In this document: positions 10,224 through 19,492 of the stretch, piece by piece
Position numbering within the stretch: the stretch's first letter is position 1
How the letters are laid out: every line of letters starts with the position of its first letter
From: Leptospira koniambonensis
GTDB lineage: Bacteria > Spirochaetota > Leptospiria > Leptospirales > Leptospiraceae
Length of the DNA stretch: 64,000 bases
Assembly: GCF_004769555.1 (NCBI RefSeq)
Contig: NZ_RQFY01000001.1
Coordinates: 434,001-498,000, forward strand
Direction of reading: 5' to 3'
Translations under genes and position numbers: made by a program
The notes under the pieces: model-generated
Told to the model about the DNA's origin: nothing
The model's database searches: none
The model's input: only the letters and a program-made list of their open reading frames with translations

Positions 10224-11294
10224 ATGATCGCCATTGCAGAAAGAGAGACGTCTCAGGTTCCAACCAAACTTTATACTATATTGTCCCAAAAAGAAAAAAG
10301 TAAGAAGATCATGAAATGGATCAGATTCAAGGACAGAAAACTACGTGGTAAATTCGAATTCTTAAAACACCAAGACCAATTAGGCCTAACGATCACTTTG
10401 GGTTCAGCTGCGGGTATGATCTTATTTGCGGGACTTTATATCGAAGGGATCATTCCTGCTTGGGCATGTATCCTAGCAAATGGAGTTCTTGCTTCTATTC
10501 TTCATGAAGTCGAACACGACTTAATTCATAATTTATATTATAAGGATAATCTAAAGATCCAAAACTTCATGTTCTGGACGGTCTGGATCTTTCGTGGAAA
10601 CACAGTAAGTCCTTGGTATAGAAGAATGATACATACTCTTCATCATAAAGTATCTGGTCATAAAGAAGATATAGAAGAACGTTTGATCGGGAATGGAATG
10701 AAATTCGGATTAAAACGTTTTATCACCATGATGGATGGGAATATGTCCTTCTTATTCCAATCTCATATCCTACGTAGAGAAGCTCCTAAATTTAAAAGAA
10801 GTGAGATCACTCGTTCCAGTTGGCCTTATCTAGTGATCTATTTTCATTTATGGTATAATTTCTTATTCATTAATCTTTTTTATATTGGAAATGAATTATT
10901 AGGAAAACCTGTAGAAGTCCCCGCTTGGTTGGATACTGTCCGCCATTTCTTGAATATTTCAGCTGTGGTTTATACAATTCCAAACTGGATCAGACAAACA
11001 AGCATCCAAATTGTTTCTTCTAATATGCATTATTATGGAGATGTAAAAGGACTTCATGATCAAACTCAAGTGTTGAATTCTTGGTTCTTATTTCCTCTTC
11101 ATCTATTTTGTTTTAATTTTGGAAGCACTCATGGAATCCATCATTTCGTAGTGAATCAGCCTTTTTATCTCAGACAAGCGGTGGCGCCTTTTGTTCACCC
11201 TGCAATGAAACGTTACGGGATCAGATTTAATGATTTCGGAAGTATTTTCAGGGGGAATCGTTTGGGTAAAAAGGAAGCCCTAACAGCGGCTTAA
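10224..11294 (+). CDS. Membrane fatty acid desaturase
   Basis: 356 residues. Three histidine clusters of the membrane-bound di-iron desaturase/hydroxylase family are visible: HEVEHDLIH, HTLHHKVSGH and HGIHH, with hydrophobic helices between them. The protein probably introduces a double bond into (or hydroxylates) a fatty acyl chain using O2 and an electron donor; the substrate and regiospecificity cannot be read from sequence. ATG 10224 is chosen because GGAGG lies 6 nt upstream; the frame is open further upstream to 10191 without a better site. A terminator hairpin follows. The preceding AraC-type gene is a candidate regulator. Confidence 0.88.
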   Translation: MIAIAERETSQVPTKLYTILSQKEKSKKIMKWIRFKDRKLRGKFEFLKHQDQLGLTITLGSAAGMILFAGLYIEGIIPAWACILANGVLASILHEVEHDLIHNLYYKDNLKIQNFMFWTVWIFRGNTVSPWYRRMIHTLHHKVSGHKEDIEERLIGNGMKFGLKRFITMMDGNMSFLFQSHILRREAPKFKRSEITRSSWPYLVIYFHLWYNFLFINLFYIGNELLGKPVEVPAWLDTVRHFLNISAVVYTIPNWIRQTSIQIVSSNMHYYGDVKGLHDQTQVLNSWFLFPLHLFCFNFGSTHGIHHFVVNQPFYLRQAVAPFVHPAMKRYGIRFNDFGSIFRGNRLGKKEALTAA

Positions 11295-11316
11295 AGATCA
11301 TATTCTTCTTTGGTAT

Positions 11317-11356
11317 GGGATTCGGGTGAAAGCCCGGATCCTTCTTCTTTTCTTGA
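11317..11356 (+). terminator. Intrinsic terminator after the desaturase gene
   Basis: GGATTCGGG (11318-11326) and CCCGGATCC (11333-11341) pair with one G-T wobble around a 6-nt loop, followed by a T-rich stretch (TTCTTCTTTTCTT). Confidence 0.7.
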
Positions 11357-11439
11357 TTATTACAAATCATAGAAATCATTTATAACGCAAAAGTAATTCC
11401 TTTCCGTTCCAAATAGGCATCGGAAATTAGTCCTGCCAG

Positions 11440-12306
11440 ATGCAGGAAAACAGACTTAGAACCTATCTTGAATTCCAAGTTTCCCAAATTTTGATCAGTG
11501 GAAACGTATTATTCGCTCAGGTTCTTTCTTATTCCCCTTCTCTTATCACCTGGGGAAGAACATTATTTGCAGCAAGTCTTTTAGGTTTCGTTCTTTGGTT
11601 TAGAAAAAGACCATTCTTCTTCCCCACTAAAAAAGAAAATTGGATCTCATTTTCTTTAGGATTACTTTTAGCGTTTCATTGGGTTACTTTTTTTGCTTCA
11701 GCACAAGAAGCGACAATTGCTGTGGCAGTGCTCACCCTATTCACTCATCCAGTTTGGACCGTATTACTGGAACCTTTATTTTTTCCTTCTAAGATCAGAA
11801 GCCTAGATCTAGGACTGGCTGTTCTCGTCCTATTTGGAATGTGGATACTCGTCCCAAGTTTTGATCTAGAAAACAAATATCTTTTGGGAGTAGGACTAGG
11901 GCTTTCCTCTTCCTGGGCGATGGCATTCAGAAATATTCTCACTAAAAAATATCTATCCGGTCACGGATCCACACAAGTGATGTTTCACCAAACTGCTGTT
12001 ACTTGTTTTGTTTTAAGCCCAGTTTTGCTATTCGAAGACCTATTCGTTACTCCTAAGGATTGGGGACTAGTCATCCTTTTGGGAGTATTTTTCACAGCAA
12101 TAGGACATACATTCTATATCAAATCTGTATTTAAGATGAAGGTCAAAACAGCAGGATTATTATCCACTGTGCAACCAGTATATTCTGCAATTCTTGCCTG
12201 GGCGATCTTACATGAGGTTCCAAGAAAGGAAGAATTTATAGGAGGAGCGCTGATCTTATTTGCTGCTGCACTCGAATCTTTTAGATACAGAAAAAAAACG
12301 GAATAG
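11440..12306 (+). CDS. EamA/DMT-family transporter
   Basis: 288 residues with about ten predicted hydrophobic helices in two repeated halves, the organisation of the drug/metabolite transporter (EamA) family. Motifs such as ITWGRTLFAASLLGF in the first half and the conserved C-terminal segment AILAWAILHEVPRKEEFIGG support this. Family members mostly export amino acids, nucleosides or small organics across the inner membrane; the substrate is not predictable. The next gene begins 4 bp after its stop, so the two are probably co-transcribed. Confidence 0.88.
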   Translation: MQENRLRTYLEFQVSQILISGNVLFAQVLSYSPSLITWGRTLFAASLLGFVLWFRKRPFFFPTKKENWISFSLGLLLAFHWVTFFASAQEATIAVAVLTLFTHPVWTVLLEPLFFPSKIRSLDLGLAVLVLFGMWILVPSFDLENKYLLGVGLGLSSSWAMAFRNILTKKYLSGHGSTQVMFHQTAVTCFVLSPVLLFEDLFVTPKDWGLVILLGVFFTAIGHTFYIKSVFKMKVKTAGLLSTVQPVYSAILAWAILHEVPRKEEFIGGALILFAAALESFRYRKKTE

Positions 12307-12310
12307 AAGA

Positions 12311-14002
12311 ATGTTTGCTCTTGTAGATGGATCTGCTCCTTTCTTTCTGGAATCCAAAGAAAAACACCAAAATTGGTCCAAGGCACCTTTGGCTCATTTG
12401 GAGAAGTCTTCCCTTCCTTCTAAGAAAAAACATAAAAGAGTCAGAGAATCTTTTTACAAATATACTAAAAGAATTTCTAAATTAGGATTTAATGCAGTCA
12501 GTCTGGATGAACTTTGTTATCTTTCTGAAAGAGATTTTTATCCAGAAGATCTAAAACGTAAGATCTCATCTTATCGTAAAAAATATAAAAAATTATTCAA
12601 GATCGCTTCTTCTCAAGATCTAAAAGTATTTATCACCACAGATTTTTTCTCCATCAATGATTCCATTTTAGAACATACAGGTGGAAATCTGGATAAGATC
12701 ATCCAACTTTTTAAAGAATCATTAGAAGACCTATTTTCCAGTTTTCCAGAAATTTCAGGAATCGTTCTTAGGATCGGAGAATCAGATGGAGTGGATGTTA
12801 CTGGAGATTTCAGAAGTAAACTTCTACTCAAAAAACCCAAACAGGCAAACGTATTTCTGAAGGAAGTCCTGCCTGTTTTCGAAAAATATAATAAAACATT
12901 AATATTTAGGACCTGGACATTAGGAGCCTACGAAATAGGAGATCTAATCTGGAATCCAAAAACGTATCGTAAAGTATTCCAAGATATACAAAGCAAATCT
13001 CTGATCATTTCTTTAAAATATGGAGAAGGTGACTTCTTTAGATATCTTCCTATCAATCCATTATTTTTCGAAGATGATAAACCTAAACTTTTAGAACTAC
13101 AGGCAAGAAGAGAATACGAAGGTTTTGGAGAATACCCAAGCTTTGTAGGTTGGATGTATGAAAAATACAGATCAGAACTTTTAGGAAAAGCGAATATTGC
13201 AGGGATCAGCGTTTGGACACAAACTGGAGGTTGGTCTTCCTTCAAGAACATCACTTTTTTAAAACGTTCTTCTTATTGGAATGAATTGAATACATTCGTT
13301 TCTGTTCAACTATTCACAAAACCAGAAAGAAGTTTAGAAGATATACTTAATAAATTTTACGGCAAAAAGAATTCAGATCTATTTTTAGAATTTTTAAAAT
13401 TAAGCGAAGAATTGATCTTAAATCTTTTATACGATCCAGGATTTGCCAGACAAAGTTTTTATATGCATCGTGTTCGGATCCCTCCCATTCTTCATATCAC
13501 TTGGGACAAGATCACTGTTTCTGATCCGTTCCGATCCTTATATTCTTACTTAAATCCAAATCCCCAAGAATCATTGCGATTAGGAGAAGAAACTTTTGCC
13601 CAGCTTTCTCGCATGAAAAAGATCTCTGAAAAATTGGATCTTCCTTATGATTTCCAATTCCAGAAAAAAACATTTCGGCTGATTCTAAACGCAAGAAAAC
13701 TACTCTACTCCGAAAACTTAAGCCTATTAGCCGAATCAAAAAGGCTCGCAAAAGAATATCATAAGAAATATCCTAAAACTTTCCGCTTCCAATTCCAGGC
13801 ATCCAAATCCAAACCTTCCCGGTTTTTAGGATTTATACTGAAATTATTTTTGAGAACAAGAAGCCGCTACAGGCTAGGCGACAAAATCTTATTTCATCCC
13901 ATTTTGCGTAAGATCTACTATCTGGTGTTTTTAGGGATCAAAAACAAACTTCCCGACTTTATCAACCGCCAGGGGATGCCAGTCAGAGAATTATTACAGT
14001 GA
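12311..14002 (+). CDS. GH67-like TIM-barrel protein (putative glycosidase)
   Basis: 563 residues, no signal peptide visible. The segment PLFFEDDKPKLLELQARREY followed by GWMYEKY and GISVWTQTGGW resembles the C-terminal part of alpha-glucuronidase-type (GH67) barrels, and the N-terminal half has the alternating beta/alpha pattern of a TIM barrel (KLGFNAVSLDEL, GIVLRIGESDG, KTLIFRTWTLGAYE). Catalytic carboxylates were not assigned, so enzymatic activity is tentative. The start ATG 12311 follows the transporter stop by 4 bp; an upstream in-frame extension to 12260 would overlap that gene and is unlikely. Linkage with a DMT exporter suggests a shared metabolite, which is inference. Confidence 0.7.
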   Translation: MFALVDGSAPFFLESKEKHQNWSKAPLAHLEKSSLPSKKKHKRVRESFYKYTKRISKLGFNAVSLDELCYLSERDFYPEDLKRKISSYRKKYKKLFKIASSQDLKVFITTDFFSINDSILEHTGGNLDKIIQLFKESLEDLFSSFPEISGIVLRIGESDGVDVTGDFRSKLLLKKPKQANVFLKEVLPVFEKYNKTLIFRTWTLGAYEIGDLIWNPKTYRKVFQDIQSKSLIISLKYGEGDFFRYLPINPLFFEDDKPKLLELQARREYEGFGEYPSFVGWMYEKYRSELLGKANIAGISVWTQTGGWSSFKNITFLKRSSYWNELNTFVSVQLFTKPERSLEDILNKFYGKKNSDLFLEFLKLSEELILNLLYDPGFARQSFYMHRVRIPPILHITWDKITVSDPFRSLYSYLNPNPQESLRLGEETFAQLSRMKKISEKLDLPYDFQFQKKTFRLILNARKLLYSENLSLLAESKRLAKEYHKKYPKTFRFQFQASKSKPSRFLGFILKLFLRTRSRYRLGDKILFHPILRKIYYLVFLGIKNKLPDFINRQGMPVRELLQ

Positions 14003-14045
14003 AATCTTAATTGACGAAACTAAGTTTAGGGTCAAAAATTTTACT

Positions 14046-14651
14046 ATGGCTCGAATTTTCACAGGTTCCCTGATTTCCATTTTCGCATTTTTTATAATAT
14101 TCAACTGTTCTTCCACGGAAACAAAGGATTCTTCTGAATCTTCCAGCAATACAAGCGCAAGTGTATCCAGATCAGAAGGTTCAAACTCCTCTTCTAATAG
14201 ATCCATTAATCCAGACCAAGAAACTGAAGACGGTCGTTGTGAATCAGGCAACTGTGAAAACGGCACAGGCACCTATGTATATTCTACGGGCGATATATAC
14301 ACCGGTGGATTCAGTAGCGGAATGAGAGAAGGTAAAGGCAAATTCGTTTATAAGAACGGAGATAAGTTCGAAGGAATTTATGTAAATGATCTGAAAGAAG
14401 GAGATGGAATGTATTTCTACTCCAATGGAACTGTGATCCGAGGAAATTTTGCAAAAGGTATCATTAAAGGATCCGGCAAAGTTACATTCACTGACGGAAG
14501 TGTTCTAGTAACTGAATTTACAGACTCCAGCAATTCTAATCCAGGACCTTATACGAAAAAAGACGGAACAGAAACTGAATGTTTTCTGGAAAATAAGGTG
14601 CTCGTTTGTGTAAAACCAGATCAGAATGGTACACCTCAAACTCAGCAATAA
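14046..14651 (+). CDS. MORN-repeat lipoprotein
   Basis: 201 residues. A short signal peptide ends in the lipobox-like IIFNC (Cys24), followed by a Ser-rich disordered linker of about 50 residues. Residues about 75-160 hold three to four MORN-type repeats (GTYVYSTGDIYTGGF, GKGKFVYKNGDKFEGIY, GDGMYFYSNGTVIRGNF, GSGKVTFTDGS). Such repeats form elongated beta sheets and occur in many Leptospira envelope proteins; the exact role is unknown. A short Asn/Thr-rich tail follows. There is no strong ribosome binding site. Confidence 0.85.
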   Translation: MARIFTGSLISIFAFFIIFNCSSTETKDSSESSSNTSASVSRSEGSNSSSNRSINPDQETEDGRCESGNCENGTGTYVYSTGDIYTGGFSSGMREGKGKFVYKNGDKFEGIYVNDLKEGDGMYFYSNGTVIRGNFAKGIIKGSGKVTFTDGSVLVTEFTDSSNSNPGPYTKKDGTETECFLENKVLVCVKPDQNGTPQTQQ

Positions 14652-14764
14652 GAACATTCTCCTATTAATACTGTCGAATATTTGTCGAGCTTAGGTATTT
14701 CGGCCGTCTAAAAATATGATTGGCGAATCCGCAAGACCAGTCATTATCAACTAAGGGGAAAAAG

Positions 14765-15196
14765 ATGTCGATTCCAAGCAGATATTCCATAGCAATCCAT
14801 ATTCTTTCCCTGATCGACAAGGATGGAGAAGAAGCCAGTTCTTCTCAAATTATGGCAGATAGCATTGGGACCAATCCTGTTGTAGTCCGAAACCTTCTGG
14901 GAAAATTAAAAAAGGCGGGACTTGTAGTTTCCAAACAAGGTGTAGCAGGAGCAAAACTTGCTAAATCTCCGGAAGAGATCCAACTTTTACAGATCTATAA
15001 GGCAGTAGAAACAGAAGGTCCGCTATTCTCCATTCATGATAAGCCCAATCCGAAATGTCCTGTGGGTAAAAAGATACAAATCACTTTGACAGGAATTTTC
15101 CAAGAGGCTCAAACTGCTCTCGAGGCAAAACTAGGTGAATTCCATCTTTCAGATGTTCTCTTCCAATTGGATTCTGAAAAGAAAAAACGAGCATAA
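14765..15196 (+). CDS. Rrf2-family transcriptional regulator
   Basis: 143 residues. The N-terminal winged helix (SRYSIAIHILSLIDKDGEEA, SIGTNPVVVRNLLGKLKKAGLV) and the wing GVAGAKLAKSPEEI match the Rrf2 family. It has only one cysteine, in the region where IscR and NsrR carry their three iron-sulfur ligands (NPKCPVGKK), so it is probably a cluster-free member of the YwnA type. ATG 14765 is chosen because AGGGGA lies just upstream; the frame is open from 14720 but has no ribosome site. Its targets are not evident from context. Confidence 0.88.
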   Translation: MSIPSRYSIAIHILSLIDKDGEEASSSQIMADSIGTNPVVVRNLLGKLKKAGLVVSKQGVAGAKLAKSPEEIQLLQIYKAVETEGPLFSIHDKPNPKCPVGKKIQITLTGIFQEAQTALEAKLGEFHLSDVLFQLDSEKKKRA

Positions 15197-15328
15197 GCGC
15201 CGTTAGTTAAAGAAGAACTCGGTCTAAATCCTCATATTTCTTCTAACAAAAATCCTTGCCTCAAAATAAAGGGTTCCTAATATCCTTTTCGTTGCTCATT
15301 TCAATCCGCAAGATAATTGGAGAGAAGG

Positions 15329-16330
15329 ATGAAAAAAATATTCAAACGGGTTTCGATTGGCCTAGGTGCTGTGCTTATCGCCTATTTGGGGATCTATTAC
15401 GCTACATTTCCCAAATACGAATTCCATCCAAAGGCCGACTTAACTCAAAGTTTTGATTCGTTCTATAAAACAAAATTAGAAGAGACCAAATCACTTAACG
15501 GAAGACCAGGCTCAGAAGAAAAACTGATCCGTTATTCTCCTGGCAAAACTGAATATGCAATTCTATATATTCATGGCTTCGGCGCGTCCCGCGCAGAAGG
15601 AGAAGCAACTGTAGATAAAGTTTCTGCCTCTCTCAAGGCAAATACTTACTACTTAAGACTTCCTGGTCATGGGACCAATAATGAAGATCATAGAGATACT
15701 CCTTTTACTGAATACCTCCGCGTAGCAGAAGAAAGTCTATTAATGATGGATAAATTAGGAAATCAAACTATACTTATGGGAACCAGTATGGGCGGTTTGA
15801 TATCAGTTTATCTGGCTGGAAAATATCCGGATAAGATCAAAGATCTAGTATTATTTTCACCTTTCTTTGACTTTGCAGTTCCTTTGGCTAAAATATTCTT
15901 TTATCCAGGCGGAATGACATTCGGAGAAACTGTCCAAGGAAAGATCAGAAAATCTCCTCCTAAAACACCTGATGATGGAATTGGAGATCATTATTACGAA
16001 CATTGGTATAAGGATCAGTATTTAGGCGCAATCCAACATGTAAGTGGTGCGACCAAATTTGTTTTAAGCCAAAATAGTTTTGAGAAGATCAAGGTCCCTA
16101 CTCTATTAGTCTATTATTATAAGGATAAGGATCATCAGGACAAAACTGCAAGTGTGCCTGCAATGCTGAAAGCTTTTGACAAAATAGGCGGAGAAACTCC
16201 GAATCCACTCAATACAAAAGCACAAATAGAAGAAGGAAGCCATGTTCTAACTTCTGAACATGTGTTCTCGAATAAAGAAAAGGTCCAAAAAGAAGTTTTG
16301 GACTTCTTACATAAGACCGGAGTAAAATAA
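15329..16330 (+). CDS. Alpha/beta-hydrolase (esterase/lipase-like), membrane anchored
   Basis: 333 residues. An N-terminal hydrophobic helix (residues about 8-25) suggests an inner-membrane anchor or uncleaved signal. The fold motifs are YIHGFGASRAEGE (oxyanion HG) and MGTSMGGLISVY (nucleophile Ser in GTSMGG); a late Asp (YYYKDKDHQD) and His (EEGSHVLTSEH) could complete the triad. It resembles carboxylesterase/monoacylglycerol lipase-like hydrolases. ATG 15329 is chosen for GGAGAGAAGG directly upstream. It is convergent with the following LysR-type gene. Confidence 0.85.
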   Translation: MKKIFKRVSIGLGAVLIAYLGIYYATFPKYEFHPKADLTQSFDSFYKTKLEETKSLNGRPGSEEKLIRYSPGKTEYAILYIHGFGASRAEGEATVDKVSASLKANTYYLRLPGHGTNNEDHRDTPFTEYLRVAEESLLMMDKLGNQTILMGTSMGGLISVYLAGKYPDKIKDLVLFSPFFDFAVPLAKIFFYPGGMTFGETVQGKIRKSPPKTPDDGIGDHYYEHWYKDQYLGAIQHVSGATKFVLSQNSFEKIKVPTLLVYYYKDKDHQDKTASVPAMLKAFDKIGGETPNPLNTKAQIEEGSHVLTSEHVFSNKEKVQKEVLDFLHKTGVK

Positions 16331-16337
16331 GATTACC

Positions 16338-16365
16338 ACCTTCTTCCTTTCAAAGGGAAGAAGGT
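16338..16365. terminator. Possible shared hairpin between convergent genes
   Basis: ACCTTCTTCC and GGAAGAAGGT form a perfect 10-bp stem with an 8-nt loop, lying just after the hydrolase gene and overlapping the end of the LysR gene. No clear T tract follows on either strand, so a role as an intrinsic terminator is uncertain. Confidence 0.35.
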
Positions 16366-17246
16366 ATCCTTTCCCCCCATTCTTGCGCTGATCTTAAAAT
16401 TTCTTCCGCAAGCAAAGCAAGCCCTGGTCCGGACTTTTTGCGATAACAAAGATAAAATTTCCTTTCCGTATTCCATTCTTCGAATTTTATTTTTTTGAGT
16501 TTTGGGCTGATTGAATATTCAGACAAAAATCCAATTCCGAGTCCTGCTTCTAAGGATTTGATGACTGATTCTACACTCCTAAGTTCCATTGCAATCTTGG
16601 GGCCAAACTCTTTAGAAAATGATTTTATCTTCTTCTCCACTGCTTTTCTAAGAGCAGAACCTGGATGGAATAATACATAGGATTGTTTTTTCAGATCTTC
16701 TATTCTGATTTTCTTTTTAAGAAAAATGGGATGGTCTTTGGAAGCCACAGGGAAGATCTGATCCGAAAGAAATTCCAGAACATTCAAACTTGGTTCCGAG
16801 ATTGGACCAGTCAATATCCCAAGATCAACTTCTCCCTTTAAAACTGCGTCCTTGGTTTCCCCGGCATCTCCTTCTCGTACAGAAAGGGAAAGTCCTGGCC
16901 TTTTTTTCAGGATCTCCTTTAATATCTGGGGTAAGATCCAAGCAGAAACTGTTCCACCTGCTGAAATGGAATAATTTCCTTTTAGTTCATTCTCCTTAGA
17001 AAAACCATTTTGGATCTCTTCCCAGATTTCTTTCATTCGGATAGAATATTGGTAAAATCTTTCTCCTTCGTGAGTGAGTCTAACAGACCTTCCCCCTCTT
17101 TCCAAAACACTAACACCTAATTCTTTTTCTAAAAGATAGATCTGTTTAGAGAGCGCAGGTTGTGTTAATCCCAAGCGAGAGGCGGCCTTTTGGAATGTGC
17201 CTGAATCCGAAATTTCCAGAAAATAAACGATCTGTCTGAATTCCAT
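16350..17246 (-). CDS. LysR-family transcriptional regulator
   Basis: 298 residues. The N-terminal HTH (FQKAASRLGLTQPALSKQI, EKELGVSVLERGGRSVRLT) is classical LysR, followed by a two-lobed periplasmic-binding-like effector domain (residues about 90-290). The gene is divergent from leuCD with only 92 bp between, and that gap holds a perfect operator-like dyad, so it is a good candidate for controlling leuCD and itself, possibly in response to a branched-chain intermediate. The ligand is inferred from position, not from binding residues. Confidence 0.9.
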   Translation of the reverse strand: MEFRQIVYFLEISDSGTFQKAASRLGLTQPALSKQIYLLEKELGVSVLERGGRSVRLTHEGERFYQYSIRMKEIWEEIQNGFSKENELKGNYSISAGGTVSAWILPQILKEILKKRPGLSLSVREGDAGETKDAVLKGEVDLGILTGPISEPSLNVLEFLSDQIFPVASKDHPIFLKKKIRIEDLKKQSYVLFHPGSALRKAVEKKIKSFSKEFGPKIAMELRSVESVIKSLEAGLGIGFLSEYSISPKLKKIKFEEWNTERKFYLCYRKKSGPGLALLAEEILRSAQEWGERIPSSL

Positions 17247-17250
17247 AAGG

Positions 17251-17273
17251 ATATATAACTTTTAGTTATATAT
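17251..17273. promoter_or_regulatory. LysR operator candidate ATATATAACT-TTT-AGTTATATAT
   Basis: A perfect 10-bp inverted repeat with a 3-bp spacer lies 4 bp from the LysR start and about 65 bp before leuC. It contains the T-N11-A pattern typical of LysR-type sites. This is the position expected for an autoregulatory and divergent control site. Confidence 0.6.
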
Positions 17274-17338
17274 TTTATAAAACCAATTTATTTGCATTAT
17301 ATCAGTAAATTTGATACCTTCTTTAATAAGAGGGAAAT

Positions 17339-18742
17339 ATGGGACAAACTTTATACGACAAAATTTGGGAAAGCCATCGTATCTCAGAGAATTCAGACTC
17401 AGAATCCATTTTATATGTGGACCGTCATGTTCTTCATGAAGTGACTTCTGCCCAAGCATTCGAAGGATTAAGAACTAAGAATAGAAATGTAAGAAGAACA
17501 GATCTTACCTTCGGAGTTGTGGATCATAATGTTTCCACAAGAGATCGTAAGAATAGAGATGCTGCAGGCCCGATCTCCAGATTGCAGATAGACACTATGG
17601 AAAAAAATTGTAAGGACTTTGGAGTTCGTTTATTTGGCCCAGAAGATCCTGAACAAGGGATCGTACATGTATTGGGTCCGGAGCTCGGATTCACCATCCC
17701 TGGTTCAGTTATTGTATGTGGAGATTCCCATACTGCAACTCATGGAGCTTTCGGAGCATTGGCATTCGGCATCGGAACAAGCGAAGTGGAACATGTGCTT
17801 GCTACCCAAACCTTAAAACAAGCAAAAACAAAATCAATGTTAGTCCATTTTATTGGCAAACCAGGTTTTGGGATCACTGCCAAAGACGTTGTCTTGGAAT
17901 TGATCTCCAAAATAGGCACCTCAGGTGGAAGAGGTTTTACAATGGAATATACAGGAGAATGGATCAATTCTCTTTCCATGGAAGGAAGAATGACTATCTG
18001 CAATATGAGTATAGAAGCTGGAGCAAGAGCAAGTTTGATCGCACCTGACCAGATCACATTCGATTATTTAAAAGACAAAAAGTTAATCCCGAAAGGAGAA
18101 CGTTTTGACCAAGCAGTTGAATATTGGAAAACATTCTTCACAGATAAAGACGCAGTTTACGACGAGGTTATAGAATTAGATATTTCTAAAATAGAACCTC
18201 AGGTTACCTGGGGAACAAATCCTTCTCAGTCTTTACCTATCGGAGGTGTTGTTCCTAATCCAGAAGAATTCGAAGATCCAAGAGCAAAAGAAACTGCCTG
18301 CAATGCACTAGCGTATATGGGTCTAAAACCAGGAACTCCAATCTCAGAGATCAAAATTGATAAGGTATTCATTGGGTCTTGTACAAATTCTAGGATAGAA
18401 GACTTGAGATCAGCTGCAGAAGTAGCGAAAGGAAAAAAAGTCCATCCAGATGTTCAGGCATTGGTCGTCCCCGGCTCAGGTTCAGTAAAACGTCAGGCGG
18501 AATCAGAAGGTTTAGATAAAATTTTCTTAGAAGCAGGATTCGAATGGAGAGAGCCAGGTTGTTCTCTTTGCCTTGCGATGAATGACGACGTGCTAAAGCC
18601 GGGAGAAAGATGCGCTTCTACTTCTAACCGTAACTTTGAGGGAAGACAAGGCAGAGGAGGAAGAACCCATTTGGTCAGTCCTTCTATGGCGGCCGCTGCG
18701 GCAGTGACTGGAAAATTTTCAGATGTGAGGAGATTAGCATGA
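17339..18742 (+). CDS. leuC: 3-isopropylmalate dehydratase large subunit
   Basis: 467 residues, full length for LeuC. It isomerises 2-isopropylmalate to 3-isopropylmalate in leucine synthesis with LeuD. The 4Fe-4S ligand cysteines are visible in [16 protein letters not shown] and in [11 protein letters not shown], and [20 protein letters not shown] is the aconitase-family signature. The start has GAGGG 5 nt upstream. The stop overlaps the leuD start (ATGA), indicating translational coupling. The upstream dyad and divergent LysR gene suggest regulation. Confidence 0.97.
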   Translation: MGQTLYDKIWESHRISENSDSESILYVDRHVLHEVTSAQAFEGLRTKNRNVRRTDLTFGVVDHNVSTRDRKNRDAAGPISRLQIDTMEKNCKDFGVRLFGPEDPEQGIVHVLGPELGFTIPGSVIVCGDSHTATHGAFGALAFGIGTSEVEHVLATQTLKQAKTKSMLVHFIGKPGFGITAKDVVLELISKIGTSGGRGFTMEYTGEWINSLSMEGRMTICNMSIEAGARASLIAPDQITFDYLKDKKLIPKGERFDQAVEYWKTFFTDKDAVYDEVIELDISKIEPQVTWGTNPSQSLPIGGVVPNPEEFEDPRAKETACNALAYMGLKPGTPISEIKIDKVFIGSCTNSRIEDLRSAAEVAKGKKVHPDVQALVVPGSGSVKRQAESEGLDKIFLEAGFEWREPGCSLCLAMNDDVLKPGERCASTSNRNFEGRQGRGGRTHLVSPSMAAAAAVTGKFSDVRRLA

Positions 18743-19365
18743 ACTCAAAAATTTGGACAATACATACAGGAGTTCCGATCTCTATCCCAAGAGAGGATAT
18801 TGATACGGATCAGATACTTCCTAAACAATTCATGAAATTGATTGATAAGAAAGGTTTTGGAAAACATCTATTTCATGATTGGAGATATTCAGACTTAGAA
18901 GGCAATATTCCAAATCCTGAATTCATTTTGAACCAGGAAGGTTTTAAGAACGCAAGTGTTCTTGTTGCAGGAAAAAATTTCGGCTGTGGCTCCAGTAGAG
19001 AACATGCGCCTTGGGCACTTGCAGATTTTGGGTTCAGAGCGATTTTGGCTCCTTCTTTCGCAGATATATTCTCTATCAATTCTGCAAAAAATGGGATCGC
19101 TTTAGTTCGTTTGAAAGAAGAAGAGATCTCTTATCTAAATAGCTGGGTTTCTAAAAATCCTGGATCTCAAATCAGGATCAATTTGGAAAATTTGGAAGTA
19201 CAAGCGGGAGATAAAACCTTCTACTTTCATTTGGATACTGCTTCCGTGAATCGGATCCGAGAAGGCTTGGACGATATTGATATCACTCTGAAAAATGCAA
19301 AAGAGATCCTGGATTTCGAACAGAAACGAAAAGCAGAAAAACCGTTTTTGGAAGTACATTGGTGA
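18739..19365 (+). CDS. leuD: 3-isopropylmalate dehydratase small subunit
   Basis: 208 residues, normal LeuD length. It contributes the swivelling domain that completes the LeuCD active site. Motifs [14 protein letters not shown] near the N-terminus and [17 protein letters not shown] are diagnostic. It overlaps leuC by 4 bp. No leuA or leuB is nearby, so the pathway is dispersed in this genome. Confidence 0.97.
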   Translation: MNSKIWTIHTGVPISIPREDIDTDQILPKQFMKLIDKKGFGKHLFHDWRYSDLEGNIPNPEFILNQEGFKNASVLVAGKNFGCGSSREHAPWALADFGFRAILAPSFADIFSINSAKNGIALVRLKEEEISYLNSWVSKNPGSQIRINLENLEVQAGDKTFYFHLDTASVNRIREGLDDIDITLKNAKEILDFEQKRKAEKPFLEVHW

Positions 19366-19492
19366 TATTCTTCCAAAAATTTTTGTCCCGGTGCTCTGCA
19401 CAATAGATCTTAAAAAACCTTTTATTAGCTGGAAAAGAATTCGGGGAAAATTAATATGTTCGTCATTCTTTCGCTTCTAAAAGGAACCTAGA

